Shown here piece by piece: positions 47,798-57,969 of a DNA stretch of 64,000 bases; positions within the stretch are counted from its first letter, which is position 1; each line of letters opens with the position of its first letter. The position numbers and the translations under genes are program-made. This DNA comes from Mycolicibacterium sp. TY81 (GTDB lineage: Bacteria; Actinomycetota; Actinomycetes; Mycobacteriales; Mycobacteriaceae), in NCBI RefSeq assembly GCF_018326285.1, contig NZ_AP023362.1, positions 4,092,001 through 4,156,000 on the forward strand, written 5' to 3'. The notes beneath the pieces are model-generated. The model did not search any database, was not told where the DNA came from, and worked only from the letters and a program-made list of their open reading frames with translations.

Positions 47798-49366
47798 CTA
47801 GTGCGCGTCGGCTCCACTGTGGGCCGAACCACCCTGAGCTGCAGTGGATTTCGCCGGTGCCGACTTCTTCACAGGCTTCGGCTTCTCGGCCTTCTCCGAC
47901 TTCTGCTTGCCCGGCTTCTTCGACTCGGACTTCTTGGTCTCCGACTTGGTGGTCTCGGACTTCGTTGTGTCGGACTTGGTCTCGGACGTCTTCGTCTCCG
48001 ACTTGGTGGTATCCGGCTTGGTGTCATCCGACTTCTGGTTGTCGGCCTTCGTCGGGGTCGCCGGGGTGGCGGGCGTCGCCGGGGTCGCCGGCGTGGCCGG
48101 GGTAGCCGGCGTCTCCGAGGTGGCGGGGGTGGCCGGAGTTGCCGGGGTCGCCGGAGTTGCGGGCGTGGCCGGGGTCGCCGGGGTCTCCGCCTTGGCCGGA
48201 GCAGCAGGCTTCGCGGGCGCCTCCGGAGCCTCCGCTGCGGTCGCCTTCACCTGCGTCACCGCCAACGTGGACTGCGGGATCGAGGTGATCGAGTTGTCCG
48301 TCGCCGCCTTGGTCACCGACACCTGCGTGGCGGCAGCCGGATCGGCGGCGGTCTTGGGCGCCAGCGGATTACCCGTGCCGCTCCAGCCGATGGCCTTGGC
48401 GAGGATGCGGCCGAGCGACACCATGGCGCCGATGGGCCCGATGCCCAGACCGTCGATCTGCAGGTCCGTCCCGATGATGTCGGCGTAGACGGTCTGTCCG
48501 AGTGAGTTCAGGATCGAGCCACCGAGGCTCATCTGGTCCCAGCCCGTCGATCCGGCGGTGAACAGTCCGCCGAACTGGATGTTGAGCGCCTTGACGACGG
48601 CATTGTCGCTGAGGGGAATGGTCTTGTTGATCAGCTTGGCCACGAGGTCCAAGTTGAGGTTGGCGCCGTTGAGGACGCCGTCCACCATGGCAGCCGGGAT
48701 GTTGATGGCGGTCTGCAGCGCTTTCGCCGCGTCGCCTTGCGACAGGGACGCACCGATGCTGGTGAGACTGTTCGCCAGCGCCACCGCCGGGCTGATCGCC
48801 GGTCCTGCCAGGCCGATCAGGACCCCGCTCAGCGGCGATGCCAGGAAGTTGAACACTTCCTGCACGACCCGGTTGGCCATGGCGTTCGAGGCCGTCGGAA
48901 GCAGCTTCGGAATCACCTGAAGCAGGATGAAGTGGAAGCCATCGTTCGATTCGACGGACTGCGAGTTGTTGCCGGGGTCGGTGCCCAGCAACGTCGCGGC
49001 GGTGATCGCCGACTGCACGTTGTGCCCGATCTCGCCCAAAACCGTGCCGATGTTGCCGGGATTCTGCAGGATGGCCCCGACGTGGTCGATCTGGTTCGCC
49101 AGGAACTGCTGCAGCAGCACCGCCGGCGCCTCGGAGAAGGCCTCGCCGATGCGCCCGGCATTCGCCGCGGCGGTCTTGAACGCGTCCTGCCACGGCTGCA
49201 GCGGGTTGTACGCCGCAGTCAGTTGCACGGCGGCGGTGCTGACCGACGGCAGCGCCGGAAGCTTGACGGAGGCGGGTGCCGACGTGAGCAGTGGGCCGGC
49301 CACGATGGCCGCCGTGGTCGCTGCGCAGATACCCGCCTTGGTATGGCGACGGACCGCTGAATCCAT
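47798..49366 (-). CDS. GjpA-like secreted protein, intact tandem copy
   Basis: 522 residues with a clear ribosome site (GAGGAG). The signal peptide is CAATTAAIVAGPLLTSAPAS. The core (NPLQPWQDAFKTAAANAG, FLASPLSGVLIGLAGPAISP, INIPAAMVDGVLNGANLNLD, FGGLFTAGSTGWDQM) is shared with the neighbouring copy and, more distantly, with the protein at 11496. From about residue 375 come about 14 Thr-Pro-Ala units, then a Lys/Ser/Glu/Thr tail (KSETKKSESKKPGKQKSEK). I recall the family as GjpA outer-membrane porin; channel activity is not evident from sequence. Likely exported into the envelope. Confidence 0.75.
   Translation of the reverse strand: MDSAVRRHTKAGICAATTAAIVAGPLLTSAPASVKLPALPSVSTAAVQLTAAYNPLQPWQDAFKTAAANAGRIGEAFSEAPAVLLQQFLANQIDHVGAILQNPGNIGTVLGEIGHNVQSAITAATLLGTDPGNNSQSVESNDGFHFILLQVIPKLLPTASNAMANRVVQEVFNFLASPLSGVLIGLAGPAISPAVALANSLTSIGASLSQGDAAKALQTAINIPAAMVDGVLNGANLNLDLVAKLINKTIPLSDNAVVKALNIQFGGLFTAGSTGWDQMSLGGSILNSLGQTVYADIIGTDLQIDGLGIGPIGAMVSLGRILAKAIGWSGTGNPLAPKTAADPAAATQVSVTKAATDNSITSIPQSTLAVTQVKATAAEAPEAPAKPAAPAKAETPATPATPATPATPATPATPATSETPATPATPATPATPATPATPTKADNQKSDDTKPDTTKSETKTSETKSDTTKSETTKSETKKSESKKPGKQKSEKAEKPKPVKKSAPAKSTAAQGGSAHSGADAH
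48050..48190. repeat. Thr-Pro-Ala coding tandem repeat
   Basis: Nine-base units close to GCCGGGGTC encode about 14 Thr-Pro-Ala triplets on the minus strand, with one Ser-Glu interruption. Third-base differences among units show the tract is not brand new. Confidence 0.8.
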
Positions 49367-49452
49367 GAGAACGACTCCTCTTGACGAGTTGATTGGGCTG
49401 ATTTGGGCAGGACAAAAGAGCTCGGTTGATCGGACGGAAGGTCCGACGGGAA

Positions 49453-49487
49453 TCAGTGGGCCTCCCCCGAGCAGGGAGGCCCACTGA
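49453..49487. terminator. hairpin downstream of the second GjpA-like gene
   Basis: A perfect 14-bp stem: TCAGTGGGCCTCCC (49453-49466) and its complement at 49474-49487, with a 7-nt loop. It lies 47 nt after the minus-strand stop and upstream of the intact copy. Confidence 0.8.
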
Positions 49488-49534
49488 CTGCGACTACTTG
49501 CTGCTGACTACTTGCTCGAGGCGGCCGAAGCGTG

Positions 49535-51055
49535 CTAGCCGTCGGCGCCGTTGGCCGAACCACCTTGGCCAGCAGCGGATTTCGCCGGCTTCTTCGCGGG
49601 CTTCGGCTTCTCCGACTTCTGCTTGCTCGGCTTCTTCGCATCGGACTTCTTGGTCTCGGACTTGGTGGTGTCCGACTTCGTGTCCGACTTGGTCGAGTCC
49701 GCCTTCTGGTCATCCGACTTCTGGTTGTCGGACTTCGCCGGAGAGGCAGGCGTCGCCGGGGTGGCGGGCGTGGCCGGAGTTGCCGGGTTTGCGGGCGTCT
49801 CCGAAGTTGCCGGGGTCGCCGGGGTGGCGGGGGTCGCCGGGGTCGCGGGCGTGGCCGGAGTTGCCGGGGTCGCCGGCGTCTCCGACTTGGCCGACGCGGC
49901 AGGCTTCTCGACCGTCTGCGGAGCCTGGGCCGCGGTGGCCTTCACCGGAGTCACCGCCAACGCAGGCTGCGGGATCGAGGTGATCGAGTTGTCGGTGGCC
50001 GCCTTGGTCACCGATACCTGGGTGGCGGCAGCCGGATCGGCAGCAGCCTTGGGGGCCAACGGATTACCGGTACCGCTCCAACCGATGGCCTTGGCCAGCA
50101 GGTGGCTGAGGTTCACCAGCGCACCGATCGGTCCGATGCCCTGGCCGGTGATCTCCAACGGGAATCCCGGGGCTAGCACCGTTTCGGCCGTCAGGCCCAG
50201 GGAGTTCAGGATCGAGCCACCGATGCCGGTCATGTCCATGCCCGTCACACCAGCGGTGAACAGCCCACCGAACTGGATGTTGAGCTTCTGCAGCTCGTTG
50301 CCGGCCGGCATGGTCTTGGTGATCAGCGGCGCCAGCACATCCAGGTTCAGGTTGGCTCCGTTGAGGAAGCCGTTCACCATGGCCGCGGGGATGTTGATGG
50401 CGGCTTGGGCTGCGGTCATCGCGTCACCCGCGGCGAGCGAGGTCGCGATCTTGGTGATGCTGTTGACGAGCGCCACGACGGGGCTGATGCCGGGACCCAC
50501 CAAACCCATCAGCACGCCGCTGAGCGGTGATGCCAGCACGTTGACCACCTGCGTGACGATCGCGGATGCCTGCGGGTTGCCCGCCGTCGGGAGCATGTTG
50601 GGGAGCATCTGCGCGACCAGGCCGTGCCACACGTCGTTCGAGCCGGCGATGGTCCAGTCCTCCGGCTTGGTCCCCAGCAGCGTGGCTGCGGTGATCGCCG
50701 ACTTCACGTTCTGCCCGACATCCTGGATCACCGCGCCGATGTTGCCGGGATTTTGCAGGATGGCCCCGACATGGCTGATCTGGTTCGCCAGGAACTGCTG
50801 CAACAACACGGCCGGCGCCTCGGAGAAGGCCTCACCGATGCGCCCCGCGTTGGCCGATGCGGTGTTGAACGCGTCGAGCCATGGCTGCAGCGGGTTGTAT
50901 GCCGCGGTCAGCTGCACCGCGGCGGTGCTGACCTACGGCAGCGCCGGCAGATGCGCGGCGGCGGGCACTGACGGCAACAGCGGGCTGACCACGATGGCCG
51001 CCGTGGTCGCTGCGCAGATACCCGCCTTGGTATGGCGACGAACCGCAACATTCAT
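49535..51055 (-). pseudogene. GjpA-like tandem copy broken by an amber codon
   Basis: Reads MNVAVRRHTKAGICAATTAA from ATG at 51055 with GAGGAG upstream, nearly the same start as the intact copy. Codon 41 is TAG (50933-50935), where the intact copy has Ser in LPALPSVSTAAVQL, so a single TCG to TAG change explains it. The remaining ~460 codons are open and conserved through the Thr-Pro-Ala tract and Lys/Ser tail. Restart at GTG 50917 would give a 460-residue protein with no signal peptide. It is probably a recent pseudogene or a sequencing error. Confidence 0.85.
49740..49890. repeat. Thr-Pro-Ala coding tandem repeat, second copy
   Basis: Same type of nine-base tandem units as at 48050-48190, about 15 units, with Ser-Glu and Asn-Pro interruptions. 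Confidence 0.8.
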
Positions 51056-51708
51056 GAAGTGACTCCTCGGGGGTCGGCTTGCTTACTGGCCGGTAATTTA
51101 CCGACGAGTAACCGAGTTAATCCAGAGTTTTTGACGAAGTCGTAACGAATCGATAGCGACGGCATGCGGCTCACAGGCCACACCAAGCTGGTTTGCGTAT
51201 TAGCCGGTAAAGCGCCGTTCATAGCCCCGCTAACCTTCCGGGCAAATGGCCAGTCGGCAAACCCATTTAGGTCGCTGAGCAATCCCGCTGCGCCACCCCG
51301 GAATGCCGGACGGACCAGCCAGATATATTCCGATTAGTCATGCTCAGGCGTGATTTTCGTATCGTGACCGAGACCACATCGCATGATGATCGTGACCGGC
51401 ATCTCACATCGGCGAAGGCGTTCCTGTGAACTCGGCCGGGACGCCGTAACCCCGCCCGGGGCAAATCAAGCACGAGCCCGAGCGCCGCGCCAACGCGATT
51501 GCTGCGGCTGCCCCGACAACAGCCGGCCGCGACGCCGACTGGTGTCCACATGGTGAGACGACATATGGGACCCGTCGTCCCGGGCAATTCCGGCAGCCGT
51601 CCCTGCGGGCGCTGCGGAGCACGACCGCCGATGCCCGCCGTCGCTTCGCCAAGTATCTTGGACCGGCGGTGGAACGCACCGACGTGTCAGGCTGGTCAGG
51701 GGTTGCGG
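51056..51708. other. divergent non-coding region before the condensin operon
   Basis: About 650 bp between the minus-strand GjpA-like copy and the plus-strand mksF-like gene. It includes the palindromic motif at 51091-51112 and a 10-bp direct repeat ATCGTGACCG at 51361-51370 and 51389-51398. Open frames here lack conserved features; the frame of mksF extends to 51499 but without family sequence. Promoters for both sides are expected. Confidence 0.5.
51091..51112. promoter_or_regulatory. palindrome and shared motif upstream of GjpA-like copy
   Basis: CGGTAATTTACCG (51091-51103) is palindromic around its central base and runs into TACCGACGAGTAAC (51099-51112), found with one change at 11363-11376 before another family member. 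A candidate regulator site about 40-60 bp before the start. Confidence 0.4.
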
Positions 51709-53181
51709 GTGCAAGAGAATGCGGCGCTGTCGGCCGCCGAGTTGCTCGAACTCAACCGTGACGTTCAGGGCTCGCGCGCGGTGCGGCTGTTGGCCACCAA
51801 CAATCTCGGCGTCTACGCCACATTGATGGAGCGGCACCTCAGTGACGGCATGATCGCCGAGACCGATCTGGTGGTCCGGCTGGAACGCGACCTGGCGACG
51901 CTCGGCGAGACCGACGACCAGCTCGGACAGTCCGGCCTGGCCCTGATCAAGTCGTGGGCCAGCCAGGGCTGGGTGCACCGGGTGACCGAGACGCGCGCCG
52001 GCGCGGAACGCAACGTCTGCTATCTGACGCAGGACGCCCGTCGCGCCCTCGACTTCGTGCGCGGCATGCGCCGCGGCGACAGCATCGCCACCGGCGGCTC
52101 GATCGCCGGCATCGCCTCCCGCATGCGCCAGATCGCCACCCGCGCCGGCAATGACCCCGACCGCATCCGGGCCGGCATCGAAGCCGAGATCGCCGCGCTG
52201 CACCGCGAGCTCGACGAGCTGGAGGCCGGCCTGCGCCCCGAGCCCGACGTCACCGACATGTACGACGAAGCCCGCGCCATCGCGCTGCAGATGGAACGGC
52301 TGATCACCGACATCGGCCTCTACGGCACCATGATCGAACAGGCCACGCAGGCGCTGGACGATCCGATCGACACCAACATCGAGTACCGCGACCGGCAGCG
52401 CCAGATGTACGCCGACTACCAGGCGGCATGGGATTCTGCGGGCCGCGATTCGCATCGGGCGTTCCTGCGGATGATCAACGACCCCGACCAGCGCGCCGAA
52501 TTCGAGACCGACATCGCCACCGTGGCGTCGGCGCTCCCCGAGCTGGACCCGGCACTGCGCAAGGTGATGGCCGGGTTCTTCGAGTTGATCGGCCACCAGA
52601 TCGACGAGGTCGAACGCATCCAGCAGCGCTGCGCGCAGCGGGTCAAGCGGTTCACCGCGTTCGGCACCATGGAGTCCAGCCGAGGCGTGGCCCGCCAGCT
52701 CAACGAGGCCATCGGCGCCGCCCGGACACTGCTGAAGTCGTCCCTCACCGACTCCCGGCTGGACATCGAGGTCCCCCTGGCCCGGCACGCGATCAGCTCG
52801 ATCGGCGCGCTGAGTTTCAAGATCGGCGACCTGTCGGCACCCAAGCCCGCCGAAGCGGCGCAGGGCGACGTCGACCTGTCCACCTTCGCGGCACTGACCA
52901 CCCAGGTCGATGCGCCCGCGATGTCCGAGATGCTCAACGCCGCGGTCGCGCGACGGCCGGTGTCACTCGCCGAGGCCGTCTCCTTGCTCGATTCGGCATA
53001 CCTGGGCCACGTCATCGTGTTGTGGTCCTGGGCCCTCAAACAGCCTGGCGGGCAGGGCGGCCCGAGCGACGACACCATGTCGGTGCGCTTCCGGTCGCTC
53101 GATGGCCGCGACCGCGAGATCGAGGTGCCCTATCTGATGTTCACCGAGCCTGTTGCCGTGGCGGGAGCCCTTCATGACTGA
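51709..53181 (+). CDS. mksF: DUF3375 condensin subunit (MksF/JetA-like)
   Basis: About 490 residues from GTG at 51709, preceded by AGGGG at 7 nt; the size fits DUF3375. The N-terminal winged-helix part begins AAELLELNRDVQGSRAVRLL and the middle is helical and kleisin-like (FFELIGHQIDEVERIQQRCA, RVKRFTAFGTMESSRGVARQ). DUF3375 proteins are the kleisin of MksBEF/Wadjet (JetA) complexes, which load an SMC-like ATPase on DNA. It overlaps the next gene by 8 nt, so the three genes form an operon. Confidence 0.88.
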   Translation: MQENAALSAAELLELNRDVQGSRAVRLLATNNLGVYATLMERHLSDGMIAETDLVVRLERDLATLGETDDQLGQSGLALIKSWASQGWVHRVTETRAGAERNVCYLTQDARRALDFVRGMRRGDSIATGGSIAGIASRMRQIATRAGNDPDRIRAGIEAEIAALHRELDELEAGLRPEPDVTDMYDEARAIALQMERLITDIGLYGTMIEQATQALDDPIDTNIEYRDRQRQMYADYQAAWDSAGRDSHRAFLRMINDPDQRAEFETDIATVASALPELDPALRKVMAGFFELIGHQIDEVERIQQRCAQRVKRFTAFGTMESSRGVARQLNEAIGAARTLLKSSLTDSRLDIEVPLARHAISSIGALSFKIGDLSAPKPAEAAQGDVDLSTFAALTTQVDAPAMSEMLNAAVARRPVSLAEAVSLLDSAYLGHVIVLWSWALKQPGGQGGPSDDTMSVRFRSLDGRDREIEVPYLMFTEPVAVAGALHD

Positions 53182-53839
53182 CTCACCCATCGATTTCGCC
53201 TCGCTGCCCGAGGTCGACAGCACCAGCCGCGCGGTGCAGCAGCGGCGTCCACGCTTCGACGGCGACGTCAGCGCCATGCCGGACCGAGCCTGCTGGGCAT
53301 TGCAGCACCTGCTGACCCGCCGCTACATCAGCAGCGAGTCCGACCGAAACATCTACAGCTGGATCCTGGAGTACCGCAACGAATTGTCGGTGCGGCTGTC
53401 CGAACTCGACCTGCAGTTGCGCATCTCCGAGGGCGTCGACATCGCGTTCATCGAGCAGGCCCGTTACGAGTCGGCCAAGGGCATCAAGCTGCTGCGCCGC
53501 GAGCCGCTGGGCACCTACGACTCGATTCTCGCTCTGCACCTGGCGCAGCTGATGCGCGCCGGCGGCGACCAGAGCTTCCTCATCACCCGTGACGAGATGC
53601 ATGGCATGTTCAGCGGAGTGCTGAACGAAACCGACTGTGACGCAGTCACTTTCACCGCCCGGATCGATGCCGCCATCGCCCGCCTCACCGGTCTCGACAT
53701 CCTGCGCCGTAGCCGCGACGACGAGGACAGCTACACCGTGAGCCCCGTCATCACGGCGGTGATGACGGCCTCGGTGATCACCGAGCTGCAGCAGCAGTTC
53801 GAACAACTCACCGGCGGAGGTACTGAAGCCGATGTCTGA
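53174..53839 (+). CDS. mksE: DUF4194 condensin subunit (MksE/JetB-like)
   Basis: 221 residues from [16 protein letters not shown]. The DUF4194 features are [20 protein letters not shown] near the start and winged-helix elements, including [20 protein letters not shown] and [20 protein letters not shown]. MksE/JetB is the small KITE-type partner that binds the kleisin. It overlaps both neighbours by 8 nt. Confidence 0.88.
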   Translation: MTDSPIDFASLPEVDSTSRAVQQRRPRFDGDVSAMPDRACWALQHLLTRRYISSESDRNIYSWILEYRNELSVRLSELDLQLRISEGVDIAFIEQARYESAKGIKLLRREPLGTYDSILALHLAQLMRAGGDQSFLITRDEMHGMFSGVLNETDCDAVTFTARIDAAIARLTGLDILRRSRDDEDSYTVSPVITAVMTASVITELQQQFEQLTGGGTEADV

Positions 53840-56800
53840 GCAGTTCCATCTGTCCCGGCTCCAGATCATCAACTGGGGCGTGTTCGACGGTTATCACAGC
53901 ATCCCGTTCAGCGCCGGCGGCTCACTGGTCGCGGGCGGCTCCGGCAGCGGTAAATCGTCACTGCTGGACGCGATTTCGCTCGGCTTCCTGCCGTTCAACC
54001 GGCGCAACTTCAACGCGTCCGGCGACAACACCGCGGCCGGCTCGAGCGCGGGCCGCCGCACCGTCGACAAGTACGTCCGCGGCGCCTGGGGCCAGCGCAG
54101 CGAAGCCGGCACCAGCCAGGTCATGTACCTGCGCGGCGAAGGCACCACCTGGTCCGCCGTCGCGGTGACCTACACCAGCAACACGGGCCGCACCATCACG
54201 GGCCTGGTGCTCAAATGGCTGACCGGAGAATCGCGTTCGGATTCGTCGAGCCGGTTCGTCATCGGCGACGGCGACCTGGACATCGAGGACGTCTGCAACC
54301 GGTGGGCCGCGGGCCGGTTCGATGCCGGCGTGTTCAAGGGTGACGGCTGGCGGTTCACGACCAAGGTCGAGTCGCAGTACCTGGCGCAGCTGTATGCCTC
54401 GATCGGTATCCGCGCGTCGGACGCCGCACAGCAGCTGCTCGGCAAGGCCAAGTCCCTGAAAAGCGTTGGTGGGCTTGAGCAGTTCGTCCGCGAGTTCATG
54501 CTGGACGAACCGGACAGCCTGGCCCGGCTGCCTGAGGCGCTCAAGCAGATCGATCCGCTGGTCGAGGCCCGGGAACTGCTCGCGGTGGCTCAGCGCAAGC
54601 GCAAGATCCTCGGTGACATCGAGGCCATCCAGGTGCGTTACGCCTCCGAGTCGACCGACCTCGGCATCATCGACCTGGTCGACCTGCCGATGGTGCGGGC
54701 CTATACCGATCATGTGCGGCTCCGGCACTGCCCCGCGGAGATCGAGACGCTCGATGCGACCATCGACCAGCTGGAGAACGAGAACGCCGACCTGACGCGG
54801 CAGCTGAATCTGGCCAAGGCCGAAGGTGATTCGCTCAACGCCCAGATCAACGGCGCATCGGCGAACGTCGGCCCGCTGCAGGCCCAGGTCAATGCCGCCG
54901 AAGCGCAGGCCGACGACGTGGCCCGGCGGCGCGCGGCCTACGAGGAGATGGTCGCGGCCCTCGGCGTCGAAGTGCCCGATACGGCCGACGAATTCTGGAA
55001 CCTGCGCGAGGAACTCACCCGGCAGGCCACCGAGATGCTGGGCAAGCTCGAGTGGGGGCGCGATGCGTCCACCGACGCGGAGTACGCACAGAAGTCGGCG
55101 CGGATCCTGCGCGACAACGCGGCCAAGGAACTCAAGCGCGTCGAGCACGTGGGCTCGGCGCTTCCCGAGTCCGCCGTGACGATGCGCGACCACATCTGCG
55201 CGGGCGTCGGTATCGACCCCGCCGAACTGCCCTATGTCGCCGAACTTTTCGACTTGCAGCCCGAGCACTCCCGCTGGCGGCTCGCGGTCGAGAAGGTGCT
55301 GCGCGGGGTTGGCCTGCGGCTGCTGGTGCCGGATCAGCACTACGCCAAGGTGCTGCGATTCGTCAACGAGACCAACATGCGTGGGCGGCTGGCGCTGCAC
55401 CACGTGCGAGCCGGCGCCTCGGGACGCGAGGCCGAGCCGAACACGTTGGCGGGCAAGCTGTTCCTGGTCAAGCCGAAGCATCCCTGCGCCGCCGAGGCCG
55501 CCGATGTGATCGCCGCGGCCGGTGACCACATCTGCGTGGACACCCCCGACGTGTTCGTGCGCTTCCGCCGCGCCGTCACCGACACGGGTCTCTACAAGGA
55601 CTCCGATCGGCTGGCCATCAAGGACGACCGGCGTCCGATAAAGCCGTCCGAGTACATCTATCAGGGTGACATCGGCGCCAAACTGGAGGCGCTCCACGCC
55701 GAACTCACCGAGGCCGAGGAGGCCTTCAACACCGCCCGGCGGGCCGCGGATGAGATTGCCGCGCAACGGCAACGCTGGCGCGACCGCGCGGCGGCATGCA
55801 AGGCCGTCTACGAGCAGTTCCCGCAGTGGAGCCAGATCGACACCGACACCGCCGAGGGCCACGCCGATCGGCTGCGCGAGCAGTACGAGCTGCTGCTGGC
55901 CGACCATCCCGACATCGAGGCACTGTCGGCGCGTGCCGAGGAGTGCTGGGTCGACATCCAGACCCTGATGACCCGGCGCGGTGCGATCCAGACGCGGCGC
56001 GACGATCTCGACGCCCGCCGGACCAAGCTGATGGATCTGCAGGACCGGCTCTCCCCCGCCGCGGTGTCGGAGCAGGCCACAGATCTGTTGCGCCGCTATG
56101 CCGCTGAGGTCCCGGTGCCGCTGGAACTGCTCAACCCCGAGCCGCACCGCGAGGCGCTGTTCGCGGCCATCCGCCGCGAACGCGACCAGCTCACCGAGAG
56201 CCGCCGGCGCTCCTACGAGGAGCTGTCGCGCATCGTCGCGACGTTCGACGCGTCGTTCCCGGATGCGATTCCGAACGACTCGGACGATTTCGACGAGCGC
56301 ATCTACGACTACGTCGCGGTCTGCCGTCACATCGACGAGCGCGAGTTGCCCGACGCCTACGACCGCATGATGCGACTGATCACCGAGCAGGCGCCCGACG
56401 CGATCCTGACGCTGCACCGCGTCGCCGAGCAGGAGACCCGGCGGATCAGCGAGCAGATCGAGCGCGTCAACACCGGTCTGGGGGCGGTGGAATTCAACCG
56501 CGGCACCCGGCTGACGCTGCGCGCCAACCCGCGCAGCATGGCGGCGGTGTCCGAGCTGACCGACATCGTCAAGGCCATCTCCCGGCGCATCGCCGAGGTC
56601 GGCCTGGGCGACAAGAAGGCGATCCTCGAGCAGTACGCCGACATCCTGCGGTTGCGAAACCGCCTGGCGGGCAACAACCCCGAGGACCGCGCCTGGACCC
56701 GCGATGCGCTCGACGTGCGGAACCGGTTCACGTTCGACTGCGCCGAGTGGGACGTCGCCAGCGGCGAACTGATCCGCACGCACAGCAACGCCGGTGACAA

Positions 56801-57173
56801 CTCCGGTGGCGAGCAGGAGAAGCTGATGGCCTTCTGCCTGGCCGGAGCGCTCAGCTTCAACCTGGCCAATCCCGAAAGCGGCGACAACAAGCCGGTTTTC
56901 GCGCAGCTGATGCTCGATGAGGCGTTCTCCAAGTCCGACCCGCAGTTCGCCTCGCAGGCGTTGCAGGCGTTCCGCAAGTTCGGCTTCCAGCTGGTGATCG
57001 TCGCGACGGTGCAGAACGCCACCACCATTCAGCCCTACATCGACGGCGTGGTGATGGTGTCCAAGTCCGAGGCCACCGGCCGCAATGCCCGACCGGTCGC
57101 GAACGTCGCCACCAAGACCATCACCGACTTCACCGCCCTACGTCGGGAACTGAAAGTCCCCGAGCCTGTCTGA
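53832..57173 (+). CDS. mksB: SMC-like ATPase of the condensin operon (MksB/JetC-like)
   Basis: 1113 residues. Walker [14 protein letters not shown] (about residues 35-47), a long coiled-coil body (heptad-rich stretches around 300-360 and 590-830), an ABC signature region [20 protein letters not shown] (about 990) and Walker [13 protein letters not shown] (about 1023-1034). This matches SbcC/MukB-like ATPases of DUF3375-DUF4194 operons. In Wadjet, JetC extrudes DNA loops and JetD cuts small circles; no jetD follows here. The stop is 10 nt before xthA. Confidence 0.92.
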   Translation: MSEQFHLSRLQIINWGVFDGYHSIPFSAGGSLVAGGSGSGKSSLLDAISLGFLPFNRRNFNASGDNTAAGSSAGRRTVDKYVRGAWGQRSEAGTSQVMYLRGEGTTWSAVAVTYTSNTGRTITGLVLKWLTGESRSDSSSRFVIGDGDLDIEDVCNRWAAGRFDAGVFKGDGWRFTTKVESQYLAQLYASIGIRASDAAQQLLGKAKSLKSVGGLEQFVREFMLDEPDSLARLPEALKQIDPLVEARELLAVAQRKRKILGDIEAIQVRYASESTDLGIIDLVDLPMVRAYTDHVRLRHCPAEIETLDATIDQLENENADLTRQLNLAKAEGDSLNAQINGASANVGPLQAQVNAAEAQADDVARRRAAYEEMVAALGVEVPDTADEFWNLREELTRQATEMLGKLEWGRDASTDAEYAQKSARILRDNAAKELKRVEHVGSALPESAVTMRDHICAGVGIDPAELPYVAELFDLQPEHSRWRLAVEKVLRGVGLRLLVPDQHYAKVLRFVNETNMRGRLALHHVRAGASGREAEPNTLAGKLFLVKPKHPCAAEAADVIAAAGDHICVDTPDVFVRFRRAVTDTGLYKDSDRLAIKDDRRPIKPSEYIYQGDIGAKLEALHAELTEAEEAFNTARRAADEIAAQRQRWRDRAAACKAVYEQFPQWSQIDTDTAEGHADRLREQYELLLADHPDIEALSARAEECWVDIQTLMTRRGAIQTRRDDLDARRTKLMDLQDRLSPAAVSEQATDLLRRYAAEVPVPLELLNPEPHREALFAAIRRERDQLTESRRRSYEELSRIVATFDASFPDAIPNDSDDFDERIYDYVAVCRHIDERELPDAYDRMMRLITEQAPDAILTLHRVAEQETRRISEQIERVNTGLGAVEFNRGTRLTLRANPRSMAAVSELTDIVKAISRRIAEVGLGDKKAILEQYADILRLRNRLAGNNPEDRAWTRDALDVRNRFTFDCAEWDVASGELIRTHSNAGDNSGGEQEKLMAFCLAGALSFNLANPESGDNKPVFAQLMLDEAFSKSDPQFASQALQAFRKFGFQLVIVATVQNATTIQPYIDGVVMVSKSEATGRNARPVANVATKTITDFTALRRELKVPEPV

Positions 57174-57183
57174 TCGGAGCGTC

Positions 57184-57969
57184 ATGCGTATCGCCACCTG
57201 GAACGTCAACTCCATCCGCACCCGGGTCGACCGGGTCACGGACTGGCTGTCCCGCGCGGACGTGGACGTGCTCGCCATGCAGGAGACCAAGTGCAAGGAC
57301 GAGCAGTTCCCGACGATGCCGTTCGCGGCACTCGGTTACGAGGTTGCGCACGTCGGGCACAGCCAGTGGAACGGCGTGGCGATCGCGTCCCGCGTCGGAA
57401 TCGAGGACGTGCAGATCGGCTTCGACGGCCAACCGCAGTGGCAGGACGCCGACGAGGCGCGTGCCATCGGCGCCACCTGCGGCGGGGTCCGGTTGTGGAG
57501 TCTGTACGTGCCCAATGGCCGGACGCTGGAAGACCCGCACCTGCCCTACAAGCTGAAATGGCTTTCCGCCCTGCGGGATACCGCGACCGGCTGGCTGGCC
57601 GACGATCCGTCGTTGCCGTTGGCCCTGATGGGCGACTGGAACATCGCGCCGACCGATGAGGACGTCTGGGACATGGCGGTGTTCGCGAACTCGACGCACG
57701 TCTCCGAGCCGGAGCGCGCGGCGTTCCGCGCCATCAACGACGCCGGCTTCGCGGACGTGGTCCGCCCGTTCACCCCGGGTCCGGGCGTCTACACCTACTG
57801 GGACTACACGCAGCTGCGGTTCCCCAAGAAGCAGGGCATGCGCATCGACTTCGTGCTCGGCTCACCGGAATTCGCGGCGCGCGTCACGCACGGCGAGATC
57901 GTTCGCGAGGAACGAAAAGGCAAGCAGCCCAGTGATCACGCGCCGGTGCTGGTGGAGTTGGCGCCGTGA
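57184..57969 (+). CDS. xthA: exodeoxyribonuclease III
   Basis: 261 residues. AP endonuclease/3-prime exonuclease of base-excision repair. Motifs: TWNVNSIRTR, MQETKCKDEQFP, GDWNIAPTDEDVWD, MRIDFVLGS and SDHAPVLVEL, covering the metal and catalytic residues. Position matches Rv0427c, although the preceding 9.5 kb is absent from that order in M. tuberculosis. Begins 10 nt after mksB and overlaps the next gene (GTGA). Confidence 0.95.
   Translation: MRIATWNVNSIRTRVDRVTDWLSRADVDVLAMQETKCKDEQFPTMPFAALGYEVAHVGHSQWNGVAIASRVGIEDVQIGFDGQPQWQDADEARAIGATCGGVRLWSLYVPNGRTLEDPHLPYKLKWLSALRDTATGWLADDPSLPLALMGDWNIAPTDEDVWDMAVFANSTHVSEPERAAFRAINDAGFADVVRPFTPGPGVYTYWDYTQLRFPKKQGMRIDFVLGSPEFAARVTHGEIVREERKGKQPSDHAPVLVELAP

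Noticed and set aside
48050..49890. Possible minisatellite or origin-type iterons in the Thr-Pro-Ala tracts
   Set aside because: The nine-base units keep the reading frame of the two secreted proteins, so they are coding repeats.
51499..51708. N-terminal extension of the mksF-like protein
   Set aside because: The extra 70 residues have no family similarity or ribosome site; GTG at 51709 with AGGGG fits DUF3375 length.
53958..56783. A 941-residue minus-strand frame opposite mksB
   Set aside because: Antisense of a strongly supported SMC-like ATPase with all motifs; no features of its own.
57184..57969. xthA as the missing nuclease component of Wadjet
   Set aside because: Kept only as a speculative reading: it is a standard exonuclease III with no similarity to JetD and is conserved in genomes lacking the condensin operon.
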